A stretch of DNA of 64,000 bases from SKVR01 sp964491395 (lineage in GTDB: Bacteria > Bacteroidota > Bacteroidia > Bacteroidales > UBA7960): positions 13,753-77,752 of the forward strand of contig CAZBGI010000010.1 in NCBI GenBank assembly GCA_964491395.1, in the 5' to 3' direction. Of the stretch, positions 8,222 to 17,065 are shown piece after piece (the stretch's first letter is position 1; each line of letters starts with the position of its first letter). The notes below the pieces were generated by a model. It ran no database searches and was not told the DNA's origin. It worked only from the letters and a program-made list of their open reading frames with translations. The position numbers and the translations under genes are program-made.

Positions 8222-8295
8222 TAGCGGGGACGAGAGTTGAACTCGTGACCTTCGGGTTATGAATCCGACGCTCTAACCACCTGAGCTACCCCGCC
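8222..8295 (-). tRNA. tRNA with CAT anticodon (probably elongator tRNA-Met)
   Basis: A complete 74-base cloverleaf on the minus strand: acceptor GGCGGGG pairing with CCCCGCT (first pair G-U), D stem GCTC/GAGC, anticodon loop TTCATAA, T arm ACGAG-TTCAACT-CTCGT and discriminator A. CCA is not encoded. The anticodon stem has an A31-C39 mismatch. CAT can belong to elongator Met, initiator Met or lysidine-modified Ile2. The first pair is G-U, not the mismatched C-A-type pair of initiators, and the body resembles elongator Met, which I favour. Confidence 0.9.
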
Positions 8296-8411
8296 GCTTT
8301 GTTTGTTTTAATGAGCTTTCCTTGTGTTTGGCAGCCTTTGTGCTGTCGTTTTGAGTGGTGCAAAAATAGTAAAGAAATTTAATATACAAGGGATAATTAA
8401 AAAAAAGTTTC

Positions 8412-9311
8412 CTAAACTTTCTTTGCCCTTTTCAAGCTTGCAGACTGGCTTAAGAAAATACCTGATATAACAATAATGATTCCCAGTATTTTGCTGATAT
8501 CGATGCTTTCTCGCAACAGGAAATAGGAGAACACAGCGGTAAATACAGGAATCAGATTGGCAAAGACAGAGGCACGGGCAACCCCGATAACCCTCACTGC
8601 TATGGTGAAAAACATAAATGCCAGAGTGGATGCAAATATGGCCAGTTTTACAAGGGCCCAAATTAATTCAGCAGTAGGTTTTACAGTAACAAAAGAGGAA
8701 AAGTCAAAAATCAGGAACAAGGGGAGAAAAAACAAGGCACCCAGCAGGTTCTGAACTTTGATGATGGTAAAGGAAGAATATTTAAACGATAGCTTTTTCA
8801 GATAAATGATGTTAATCAGAGCTGAAGCAACTGCCAGGAAAAGCAATCCGATACCCAAAGGAGATGCGCTAAAACGAAACTCAAAATCCAGCACCATGAT
8901 GATGACACCGGTAAATGAAATGAAAAAGCCAATCAGGTTGAGCCTTGTTATTCGTTCCCCGAAAACCATATATCCCAGCAAAGGAGTAAAGACAGGGATG
9001 GTTGCAATGATGACCGCTGCAATGGTGGGAGTTACAAATTTTAAGCCGAAACTTTCCCCAATAAAATAGAGAAAAGGAGAAAAAAACGTCAATAACGCAA
9101 ATGCCTTATAATCCTGTTTTTGTATTTTCTCCTTCTTACCCAGCAACCCCAGGATAAGAAAAAGAAAAACTGAAGATAAACTCAATCTAAGAAACATGGT
9201 GGTGATGGGCTCATAGTAGTTGTATACCACTTTCATCCAAACGTAGGAAATTCCCCAGAATATAATGGCCAGTAAAGTCAGAAGGTAAACCAGTAATACA
9301 TTTTTTTGCAT
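8412..9311 (-). CDS. EamA/DMT family transporter
   Basis: A 299-residue inner-membrane protein with about ten hydrophobic helices arranged as two EamA repeats, the second starting near residue 155, which is the drug/metabolite transporter fold. The first repeat opens with IFWGISYVWMKVVYNYYEP and contains the FLRLSLSSVFL segment typical of EamA proteins; the end is a short positively charged cytoplasmic tail (LKRAKKV). The substrate cannot be predicted. It is a single gene on the minus strand. The upstream gap to the next gene (9312-9572) includes a minus-strand TAGGTTTG at 9331-9338, a good -7 element for this gene. Confidence 0.88.
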   Translation of the reverse strand: MQKNVLLVYLLTLLAIIFWGISYVWMKVVYNYYEPITTMFLRLSLSSVFLFLILGLLGKKEKIQKQDYKAFALLTFFSPFLYFIGESFGLKFVTPTIAAVIIATIPVFTPLLGYMVFGERITRLNLIGFFISFTGVIIMVLDFEFRFSASPLGIGLLFLAVASALINIIYLKKLSFKYSSFTIIKVQNLLGALFFLPLFLIFDFSSFVTVKPTAELIWALVKLAIFASTLAFMFFTIAVRVIGVARASVFANLIPVFTAVFSYFLLRESIDISKILGIIIVISGIFLSQSASLKRAKKV

Positions 9312-9572
9312 GGATTTTATAAAATTTGCGCAAACCTACGAATTTTTTGCAAGCAAGAGAACGATTCCTGAAACTTGAATGGGTATGGTAAAATATACCG
9401 GCGGATTATTTTGGGGGGATTTTTTGATTTCCACTATCCCATGGGTTAATAAGACCACTTGTTTTATAAACAAATTGTTGATAAATTAATCGAAAATAAA
9501 GCAGGAAAACACGCTGTATCTTCGTTTTTTTTGTATATTGCACCAAACAATAGTTCTTAAAAGTGTTTGCTT

Positions 9573-9956
9573 ATGACTCCTTTACAGAAATTTACCATTG
9601 AGTTTCCCATGAAAGTGTCCCCCCGGTTGCTTTTTACCCTCATCAGCACTTCTGAGGGGCTTGCTCGCTGGTTTGCAGATAAAGTAACCGTTCAGGATGA
9701 TATTTTCCTTTTTGAGTGGGAGGGAAGTCAACAGTCAGCAAAGCTGCTGGAATCAAAAGAACCAGAGTATGTGAGGTTTGAATGGACCGATGATTTTCAT
9801 GAGGGATTTATCCTGGATTTACAAATCAGCCATGAACCTGTATCGGGAGAATCGGCCCTTATTGTTAGCGATTATGCTGAGGAGTCTGACATGGACTTTA
9901 CCCAAATGTGGTGGAAAACACAACTGGCAAAATTGCAAAGGTCATTTAATAGCTAA
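9573..9956 (+). CDS. START-like domain protein (AHSA1/SRPBCC fold)
   Basis: A protein of about 127 residues with the features of the Bacteroidota START-like family in the SRPBCC/AHSA1 superfamily: EFPMKVSPRLLFTLISTSEGLARWFADKV at the N terminus and a final amphipathic helix (MWWKTQLAKLQRSF). These small helix-grip proteins have a central hydrophobic cavity; the ligand is unknown. I start at the ATG at 9573; a TTG two codons upstream is also possible. A TATATTG sequence at 9534-9540 may be its -7 element. It converges on the aminotransferase gene with a 79-base gap and no clear terminator. Confidence 0.82.
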   Translation: MTPLQKFTIEFPMKVSPRLLFTLISTSEGLARWFADKVTVQDDIFLFEWEGSQQSAKLLESKEPEYVRFEWTDDFHEGFILDLQISHEPVSGESALIVSDYAEESDMDFTQMWWKTQLAKLQRSFNS

Positions 9957-10035
9957 CCTCTGGTCACACCGTCTTAATTGAAAACAAAAAGTAAATCCAT
10001 TTTACACATTCTTCCCGCTTCTGTTTGACAATTTC

Positions 10036-11523
10036 TTAAAGTCCCGGTGCCTCAAGTTTAAACCAGTCTTTAACAAAATCGGAATGATCCTTGGGAGCTT
10101 TGTAGTGTTTAAACTCATTGGCTTTAGGTCTGTACTGGTAGTCTTTGGCCCATTTTGTATAGTTCTTCCGGATATCCTTCAATGCTTCAATTACGTAATA
10201 AAGCTCCTGGTCGGTCATGGTTGGGTGCAGAGAGAGTCTTATCCAGCCGGGTTTGTCCGATAAGTCGCCGGTATTGATTTTGCTGGTAATACTACGGGAA
10301 TGTTCATAATCAACATTGAGCAGGTAATGTCCATAGGTTCCTGCACAGGCACAGCCCCCTCTTACCTGTATTCCATAACGGTCGTTGAGTAATTTCACTA
10401 CCAGGTTGTAGTGCATGTTCTCAAAATAAAAAGATATTACACCCAGTCTCTCCTGCGTATTGTCAGCAAGGATGCTTAATCCGGGGATGGCTGGAAATTC
10501 CTTAAACACGATTTCAGTCAGTTCATTTTCCCTTTTGTGAATATTCTCAACCCCCATCTGATCTTTCAGATTAATAGCAAGGGCGGCCTTGATGGTCTGC
10601 AAAAATCCGGGGGTACCGCCATCCTCTCTGAGTTCGATATCGTCGATATATTTGTATTCACCCCAGGGATTGGTCCAGTCTACCGTTCCTCCACCGGGGT
10701 TATCGGGCACATCAGAATTGTAAATCGAAGAGTCAAAGATTAAAACACCGGGAGTGCCCGGTCCGCCCATGAATTTATGAGGGGAGAACATGACCGCATC
10801 CAGTTTTTCCAAGGGATCACCAGGATGCATATTAATTTCATCGTAAGGTGCTGAAGCGGCATAATCGATAAAACAGATTCCTTCGTGTTCATGCATTATA
10901 CGTGCAAGCTCATGCACCGGGGTGCGAATGCCCGTTACATTAGAACAGGCTGTAAAAGAGCCGATTTTAAGTTTTCTGTCTTTATGTTTTTCCAGTTCTG
11001 TTCTCAGGTTTTCCAAATCTATGAGCATATCCCTGCCGGGTTTTATGACAACCACATCTGCAGTAGTTTCAAACCATGAAGTGTGATTGGAATGATGCTC
11101 CATATGAGATATAAAGACTACGGGTTTTTCATTTTCCTGCATGCATTTTCCGGCAGAGAGTTTACCGCAAACCCTCAAACCCAGAATTCGCTGAAATTTA
11201 TTGATGATGGTTGTCATTCCACTTCCGGCAGTGATGATTACATCCTGTGGGCCGGCATTTACGTGTTCTTTGATTTTTTTATGCGCATAATGATAGGCAT
11301 TGGTCATAAGCGTGCCGGTTTCACTGGCTTCGGTATGTGTATTGCCCACAAAAGGGCCAAATTTTTCCAGCAAAGTTGTTTCTACAGGTTTATAAAGCCT
11401 GCCGCTGGCAATCCAGTCAGCATATACCAATTTCTGAATTCCGTAAGGAGAAACAAAAGTTTGATCTATTCCGATAATATTTTTGCGAAACTTCTCAAAA
11501 TACTTTTCTGATTGCTCTATCAT
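10036..11523 (-). CDS. Aminotransferase class V-fold PLP enzyme (cysteine desulfurase-like)
   Basis: A 495-residue PLP-dependent enzyme of fold type I, class V. The PLP-binding lysine is in SPHKFMGG, and the cofactor aspartate is in CFIDYAASAPY. The N-terminal part has GNTHTEAS and a GSGMTTIINKF cofactor-phosphate loop. The C-terminal domain has RGGCACAGTYGHYLL, which places cysteines near where the desulfurase nucleophile lies in SufS/IscS relatives. It is longer than SufS (about 400 residues). It could be a cysteine desulfurase-like or kynureninase-like enzyme; I cannot choose the substrate. It is a lone gene. Confidence 0.8.
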   Translation of the reverse strand: MIEQSEKYFEKFRKNIIGIDQTFVSPYGIQKLVYADWIASGRLYKPVETTLLEKFGPFVGNTHTEASETGTLMTNAYHYAHKKIKEHVNAGPQDVIITAGSGMTTIINKFQRILGLRVCGKLSAGKCMQENEKPVVFISHMEHHSNHTSWFETTADVVVIKPGRDMLIDLENLRTELEKHKDRKLKIGSFTACSNVTGIRTPVHELARIMHEHEGICFIDYAASAPYDEINMHPGDPLEKLDAVMFSPHKFMGGPGTPGVLIFDSSIYNSDVPDNPGGGTVDWTNPWGEYKYIDDIELREDGGTPGFLQTIKAALAINLKDQMGVENIHKRENELTEIVFKEFPAIPGLSILADNTQERLGVISFYFENMHYNLVVKLLNDRYGIQVRGGCACAGTYGHYLLNVDYEHSRSITSKINTGDLSDKPGWIRLSLHPTMTDQELYYVIEALKDIRKNYTKWAKDYQYRPKANEFKHYKAPKDHSDFVKDWFKLEAPGL

Positions 11524-12149
11524 ATGGCCGATATTTTTTGGTGCAAAAATGCAAAAAAAAAGTGAATACTTTTGCTTTTTTTAGTTTAACAAGTTATATA
11601 TCTAAATAAAAATATTTGTTTAGTATGGTTTCCGGGAATTGTTATTATTCGAACTGAGGATAACTGTAAATGATTATTTTTCGTTCCATTTAAAACCTAA
11701 AAGACTGAAAAAACGCGACAATTCGACTGGTGCAACGATAAATAAATGGTACTTTTATCCTTAATTTGAAACAATTAATTCCTGGTTGATTTACAAGAAA
11801 AGAAAACGAGTAATTTTCTTTGTTAAATATTGGTAATTGCAGGGCTATGCCTAAACATGAAGGTATAATTTTTGTATAAAAGTTTACATGAATCTCTTTG
11901 AGAAAAAGAACGATTGGCATTTTTAGCCTATTCTCTTAGGAATGAACTGCTGATATTATTGCAAACATACACATAAATTAGTTCCGTAGGAACGAAACAA
12001 TTTAACGGGACAACACTGTTTAAGTTGTAATGGTTTTACAAAACTTGTATGAGTCCCTGGCATTGAAAAAGATGGTTTTTTCAGGTTTTCTGAGAGCCGT
12101 TGCTTTTAAATATATTGAAATGATGAACCGATTATAAAAATCTGCTATT
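11524..12149. other. Gene-free A/T-rich interval with a short palindrome
   Basis: This 626-base gap between divergent genes has no supportable coding frame; a 76-codon open frame on the minus strand (11690-11920) resembles no family I know. It includes a short palindrome GTTCCGTAGGAAC at 11981-11993 of a type scattered in Bacteroidota intergenic DNA, possibly the remnant of a dispersed repeat. Promoters for both flanking genes should lie here, but I see no strong consensus match. Confidence 0.4.
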
Positions 12150-15100
12150 ATGAATAACTCCGCAAACCTCCCCAAAGCAAAATCAGCAGTAAAAATACTG
12201 ACCTTTTTTTCTGTTCTACTAGCCTTGTTTGTAACAGACATAAATTATTCCTACGGGCAATATTTTGGGAGAAACAAACCCAGTTATGAAACCTTCGAAT
12301 TCGAGGTGTATGAGTCTCCCCATTTTACCATTTATCATTATTTTGAGAATGATTCGGTCATAAATGCACTTTCCAACCGGTTTGAGCATTGGTATACCCG
12401 GCATCAAATGCTTTTCAAAGACACTTTTGATACTCCTAGTCCTATTCTTATTTATCAAAATCATCCCGATTTTCAGCAAACTACTGCCGTAACGGGTAAT
12501 ATTGGACTGGGAACACAAGGGGTAACCGAAGCGATGAAAAACAGGGTTGTAATTCCGGTGCTGGAGTCTAATGCCCAAACAGACCATGTAATCGGGCACG
12601 AACTTGTACACGTTTTTCACTTCAGGGCCTTGTTTATCGATGATTCTTTGTCGTTAAATTCTCTGAGAAATCTTCCCTTGTGGCTGGTAGAAGGAATGGC
12701 CGAATATTTCTCCATAGGTAGTGTAGATGCTCATACTTCCATGGTTATTCGAGATGCCATAAAGCAAGAAGATTTTCCCTCATTGCAAGATATGACCCGC
12801 GACTATTCCTACAATCCTTATCGATATGGCCATTCTTTTGTAGCTTTTGCCGGGCGCACCTGGGGCGATGATATTATTGCACCGCTGTTTAGAGAAACAG
12901 CCAAATTTGGGTATGAAAGAGCCATCGAAAGGGTTATTGGACTTAATGCCAACACCGTTTCTGATTTATGGAAGAGTGCCACCAGTTCTCATTATCAGCA
13001 ATGGCTTGATGACACCTTAAAACATCAGGCCAAAGGGAAGGTGCTGGTTGATAGTAATAACGGTGGTGATTTAAATATTTCTCCCTCTCTGAGTCCTGAT
13101 GGAGAACATATTGCTTTTTTTTCCGAACGGGATTTGTTTTCCCTGGATCTTTTTCTGGCCAATGCAAAAACCGGAAAAATTATTCGCAAACTTTCCAGTT
13201 CAACCCGGAGCAGCGATATCGATGCATTTAACTTTTTTGAGTCAGTTGGTAGCTGGTCGCCGGAAGGAGATAAGTTTGTGCATGTGGCGGTAAAAAAAGG
13301 GAGGAACCAGCTGGTTATTGTTGATGTTAATCGGCCCCGGCGCACCAACCATATTTCAGTGAAAGGAGTTCCTGCACTTAACAATCCCACATGGTCGCCC
13401 GATGGCAGGTATATTGTTTTTACAGGTATTGTAGATGGCATAGGTAATCTGTATCAGCTTGATTTGGAAAATAATGAAGTAGAAATGTTAACCAACGACC
13501 AGTACTCATATATTCATCCCTCCTGGTCGCCCGATGGAAATTACCTGACCTTTTCTACAGATAAGTTGCCTGAGAAATATAATAATGCAGACACGCTGAG
13601 CTATAGCTTTTACGTGGGTATTATGGATATGCAAAGTACAGATAGAAATGTAAAAGTATTAGATGTTTTTCCTTCGGCAAAGAATGTAAACCCCATATTT
13701 GATGCAGAGCAAAAAACCATTTATTTTTTGAGTAACAGAGATGGTTTCCGCAATTTGTTTCAATACAACCTTGAAAACGGTAAAGTTTTTCAGCTTACCG
13801 ATTATTATACGGGCATTAGCGGCATTACCCATCTGTCACCGGCGATTACTGTTGCAAGGAATACCGGAGATGTGTCCTACAGTTATTACAATGATGGCAA
13901 GTACACGGTTTATAAAGCTACACCCCAGGATTTTTTGAAAGTAGAAGCAGACCCCTATGACATAAACATGGATGCTGCTACTTTGGCACCTTTATCCAGA
14001 AGTACGGAGCCTGTAGTAGATGAATTTTTAAGCAATGATACCAGCACACCCGCATTCCCTAAAGATTCATTTGAGGTAAAGCCTTACAGACCTAAGTTTG
14101 GATTAACATTTATCGGAAGCAGTGGCGTAGGAGTAGCCACCAGCAGGTTTGGTACCGGTATGCAGGGAGGAGTATCCATGATGTTCAGCGATATAGTAGG
14201 AGATAATCAGCTCTTTTCTATGTTGTCGGTAAATGGTGAAATTTATGATTTTGGCGGTCAGGTAGGATATGTCAACCAAAAACACAGGATTAACTGGGGA
14301 GGAAGTGTTTCGCATATTCCCTATCCGTTTGCCACATTAAGGTTGGATGAGCAATTTGATGAGGATGGAAATCGTTTAACCGATATCCAATACATTATAC
14401 AGCGTACCTTTGAAACGCAATTCGGGGCTTTTGCCATCTATCCATTATCCACTACCCGTCGTATTGAGATGAGTGCAAGTCAGGCGTGGTATTATTTCAG
14501 GCAGGATATTTTTCATACGTATTATTTGAATGGATTTCCCTATGGGCAGGATCGTACCAAAGGAGATACACGTGATGGCTTTAACTTGCAAAGAGTGAGT
14601 ATTGGGTATGTCGGAGACAATTCCTATTTTGGCATGGCTTCACCCATGGCAGGACACAGATACCGCTTCAGTACAGAGAAAATGTTTGGTGAGGTAGATA
14701 TGTATAATGTTACTGCCGATTACCGCAAATATTGGTTTCGTAAGCCTTTAAGTGTGGCTTTCAGGGCTTCTCATTTTGGACGTTATGGTAAAAATGCAGA
14801 AAATAATCTTTTTTACCCTCTTTTCCTGGGATATCCTACTTATATGAGAGGATTTGATTATTCCTCTCTCGGTCAAATCAGTAATGATACTCCGGGAATT
14901 GAAAGTCAGGATGATTTTCAGAGATTTCTGGATAATATTCAGGGTTCCAGGATGTTATTGGGAGGATTAGAACTTAAGTTACCTTTCACTGGTCCCGAAA
15001 GACTCGCTCTTATTTCCAGTGGTTTTTTCTTTACTGAACTGGGTTGGTTTCTGGATGCCGGTATTGCCTGGAGAGAAGGACAGAAACTGGATTGGAATTT

Positions 15101-15266
15101 CACCAAGGATACTGATATCCAGCGTTACCCGGTCTTCAGTACAGGTCCCTCCCTGAGAATTAACCTTTTCGGTGCGCTTATCATTGAACCTTATTATGCC
15201 ATACCCTTCACCCTTGACCAAAGATTTAAAGGAGTTTGGGGGCTGAGTTTCTGGCCGGGATGGTAA
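12150..15266 (+). CDS. Large surface protein: gluzincin-like protease domain, PD40 beta-propeller and outer-membrane barrel
   Basis: A 1038-residue exported protein with three regions. After a signal peptide (residues about 15-36, ending SYG) comes a peptidase-MA-like domain with HELVH at 150-154 and the downstream WLVEGMAEYF (Glu181 a likely third zinc ligand). A TolB-like PD40 propeller follows (about 285-620), with repeated motifs such as WSPDGRYIVF and WSPDGNYLTF. The last 380 or so residues are rich in alternating aromatic strands and end in GLSFWPGW, like BamA/surface-antigen barrels. It is probably an outer-membrane protease or binding protein; I do not know its substrate. It is transcribed alone and ends at a bidirectional terminator. 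Confidence 0.85.
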   Translation: MNNSANLPKAKSAVKILTFFSVLLALFVTDINYSYGQYFGRNKPSYETFEFEVYESPHFTIYHYFENDSVINALSNRFEHWYTRHQMLFKDTFDTPSPILIYQNHPDFQQTTAVTGNIGLGTQGVTEAMKNRVVIPVLESNAQTDHVIGHELVHVFHFRALFIDDSLSLNSLRNLPLWLVEGMAEYFSIGSVDAHTSMVIRDAIKQEDFPSLQDMTRDYSYNPYRYGHSFVAFAGRTWGDDIIAPLFRETAKFGYERAIERVIGLNANTVSDLWKSATSSHYQQWLDDTLKHQAKGKVLVDSNNGGDLNISPSLSPDGEHIAFFSERDLFSLDLFLANAKTGKIIRKLSSSTRSSDIDAFNFFESVGSWSPEGDKFVHVAVKKGRNQLVIVDVNRPRRTNHISVKGVPALNNPTWSPDGRYIVFTGIVDGIGNLYQLDLENNEVEMLTNDQYSYIHPSWSPDGNYLTFSTDKLPEKYNNADTLSYSFYVGIMDMQSTDRNVKVLDVFPSAKNVNPIFDAEQKTIYFLSNRDGFRNLFQYNLENGKVFQLTDYYTGISGITHLSPAITVARNTGDVSYSYYNDGKYTVYKATPQDFLKVEADPYDINMDAATLAPLSRSTEPVVDEFLSNDTSTPAFPKDSFEVKPYRPKFGLTFIGSSGVGVATSRFGTGMQGGVSMMFSDIVGDNQLFSMLSVNGEIYDFGGQVGYVNQKHRINWGGSVSHIPYPFATLRLDEQFDEDGNRLTDIQYIIQRTFETQFGAFAIYPLSTTRRIEMSASQAWYYFRQDIFHTYYLNGFPYGQDRTKGDTRDGFNLQRVSIGYVGDNSYFGMASPMAGHRYRFSTEKMFGEVDMYNVTADYRKYWFRKPLSVAFRASHFGRYGKNAENNLFYPLFLGYPTYMRGFDYSSLGQISNDTPGIESQDDFQRFLDNIQGSRMLLGGLELKLPFTGPERLALISSGFFFTELGWFLDAGIAWREGQKLDWNFTKDTDIQRYPVFSTGPSLRINLFGALIIEPYYAIPFTLDQRFKGVWGLSFWPGW

Positions 15267-15320
15267 AATGAATTGCTCCTGCTCAACATGGTAAAAATAT
15301 CATTGAATTACCGGTTGGTA

Positions 15321-15362
15321 AAAAAAAAGATGCTGCAAGTCTTATACAGCATCTTTTTTTTT
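15321..15362. terminator. Bidirectional terminator between the propeller-barrel gene and the POT gene
   Basis: AAAAAAAAGATGCTG (15321-15335) pairs with CAGCATCTTTTTTTT (15348-15362). It lies between two convergent genes and can serve both. Confidence 0.88.
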
Positions 15363-15392
15363 GTTGGAAAAAGCTAAATGCAGGCAAGTGAT

Positions 15393-16925
15393 TTAGTGTT
15401 CACCATGCATAAGTTTTTTGATAAGGGGCGTAATAAGCAATGCAAGGATAGCAGTGGCGATGGCTATCACACCAATAGAGGTGAATACGTTGGTGTAAGA
15501 AAGCAGCGTATTGAAGCTTGCAATACCTTTTTCGGCAACAATCTCAGGTGAAAGCCCAGTAACAGCTTCGGTGATTTTATCCAGAATACCTCCGTTGGCT
15601 TCCATGTCTTTGGTGGTGAATTTTGCAATGATACCTGCTATATACTGAGCAAATGACATTGACAGGAACCAAACACCCATCATGAAACTCACTACTTTGG
15701 CAGGCGACAAACGGGTAACAACTGACAACCCAATAGGGCTGATAAACAACTCACCGGTAGTGATTAAGAAGTAACCTATGATAAGGAAAGAAAGGGGAAC
15801 CATGCCTGTTTCTGAAGCAAAACGTGCACCTAAAGCAAAAATCAAAAATCCAAGGCCTAACTGAGCAATGCCAAATGCAAATTTATAGGGTGTAAACGGA
15901 TTGAGCTTCATATTGGCAAGCCATGTCCACAACATAGAAAACGGAATAGCCAGAAGGATGATAAACAGCGGGTTGATACTATTGGTCTGTTCTGCATTCA
16001 TGAAAATCAAATCAACATTTCGGTCGGCAAACATGGTAATGGTGCTACCAGCTTGCTCGAAAAACGCCCAGAATACCGTACTGAAAAATGCCAGGATAAA
16101 AATGGCAATGATTTTTTCTCGTTCTACGCGGCTAATCTCTAAGAAAGATTTACCAACAATAAATACCACAAAAGCAAGAATGGCATACAGCAAGTAACCT
16201 GCAAAATGACTTTTGTATATCAAAAAGGTTAATACTGGAACAGAAAGGAAGGAAAGCAAAATTGACCAGAAGGAATTGGAAAAGCCAAAAGATATCTTTT
16301 CTCCCAGTCCGGTGACTGGTTTGGCGCCATTGTTTCCAAAAGTGCCGTTTTTTATGCCAACTTGAAATACAATAAGTCCGATTATCATGCCTACACCGGC
16401 AAGTCCGAAACCATAAACACGTCCATATAATTCAGCTACATATCCGCAAACCAGGGGAGAAATAAATGCACCTAAATTGATGCCCATATAAAAAATGGTA
16501 AACCCGGCATCTCTGCGGGGATCTCCCTGTTTGTACAAACCACCTACCATAGAAGATATATTGGGCTTAAACAAACCATTTCCCGTAACAAGAAATCCTA
16601 AACCAAAATAAAAGAATAATTCTGTTCCCAATGCCATCATAAATAAACCGATGGCCATCATGATACTTCCTGTAATAATTGCTTTTCGGTATCCTAAAAA
16701 CCTGTCAGCAATCATACCCCCCACAACAGGTGTTGCATATACCAATGCCCCGAAAGCTGCATAAATTTCAAAACCTCTTATGTCTGCAGCATTCTCTCCC
16801 ATGCTGACATAGAGTTCTTTAACAACATACAATACGAGCAAAGCCCGCATTCCATAATAACTAAACCTTTCCCATAACTCGGCAAAGAAAAGATAGTAGA
16901 GTGCCTTAGGATGTCCTTGTTTCAT
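15393..16925 (-). CDS. POT/PTR2 family peptide:H+ symporter
   Basis: A 510-residue inner-membrane transporter of the proton-dependent oligopeptide family (major facilitator fold), with about 14 hydrophobic segments. The family's signature is present: LWERFSYYGMRALLVLY on helix 1 (the ExxERFxYYG proton-coupling motif), GGMIADRFLGYRKAI between helices 2 and 3, and the FTIFYMGINLGAFISP PTR2 motif on helix 5. These transporters import di- and tripeptides using the proton gradient. It is a single gene, with a -7 element about 80 bases upstream. Confidence 0.95.
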   Translation of the reverse strand: MKQGHPKALYYLFFAELWERFSYYGMRALLVLYVVKELYVSMGENAADIRGFEIYAAFGALVYATPVVGGMIADRFLGYRKAIITGSIMMAIGLFMMALGTELFFYFGLGFLVTGNGLFKPNISSMVGGLYKQGDPRRDAGFTIFYMGINLGAFISPLVCGYVAELYGRVYGFGLAGVGMIIGLIVFQVGIKNGTFGNNGAKPVTGLGEKISFGFSNSFWSILLSFLSVPVLTFLIYKSHFAGYLLYAILAFVVFIVGKSFLEISRVEREKIIAIFILAFFSTVFWAFFEQAGSTITMFADRNVDLIFMNAEQTNSINPLFIILLAIPFSMLWTWLANMKLNPFTPYKFAFGIAQLGLGFLIFALGARFASETGMVPLSFLIIGYFLITTGELFISPIGLSVVTRLSPAKVVSFMMGVWFLSMSFAQYIAGIIAKFTTKDMEANGGILDKITEAVTGLSPEIVAEKGIASFNTLLSYTNVFTSIGVIAIATAILALLITPLIKKLMHGEH

Positions 16926-17005
16926 TTTAAGTAGTTTAAGTTGAATAATTGTTTATTTGGTGAATTGTGTTATGATAATTTTTTTAATGGTGTTTCAAAA
17001 CCTCG

Positions 17006-17013
17006 CAAAGATA
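17006..17013 (-). promoter_or_regulatory. -7 element for the POT transporter gene
   Basis: On the minus strand TATCTTTG matches the Bacteroidota -7 consensus exactly, about 80 bases before the ATG. The -33 element is not obvious. Confidence 0.5.
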
Positions 17014-17065
17014 AAAAAAACATGATAGTAAAGTAGGAGAAGGTGTGATTGTGATAATTGTTTTT

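Noticed and set aside
11690..11920. 76-codon minus-strand open frame in the 11.5-12.1 kb gap
   Set aside because: A/T-rich sequence with random-looking composition and no neighbours to pair with.
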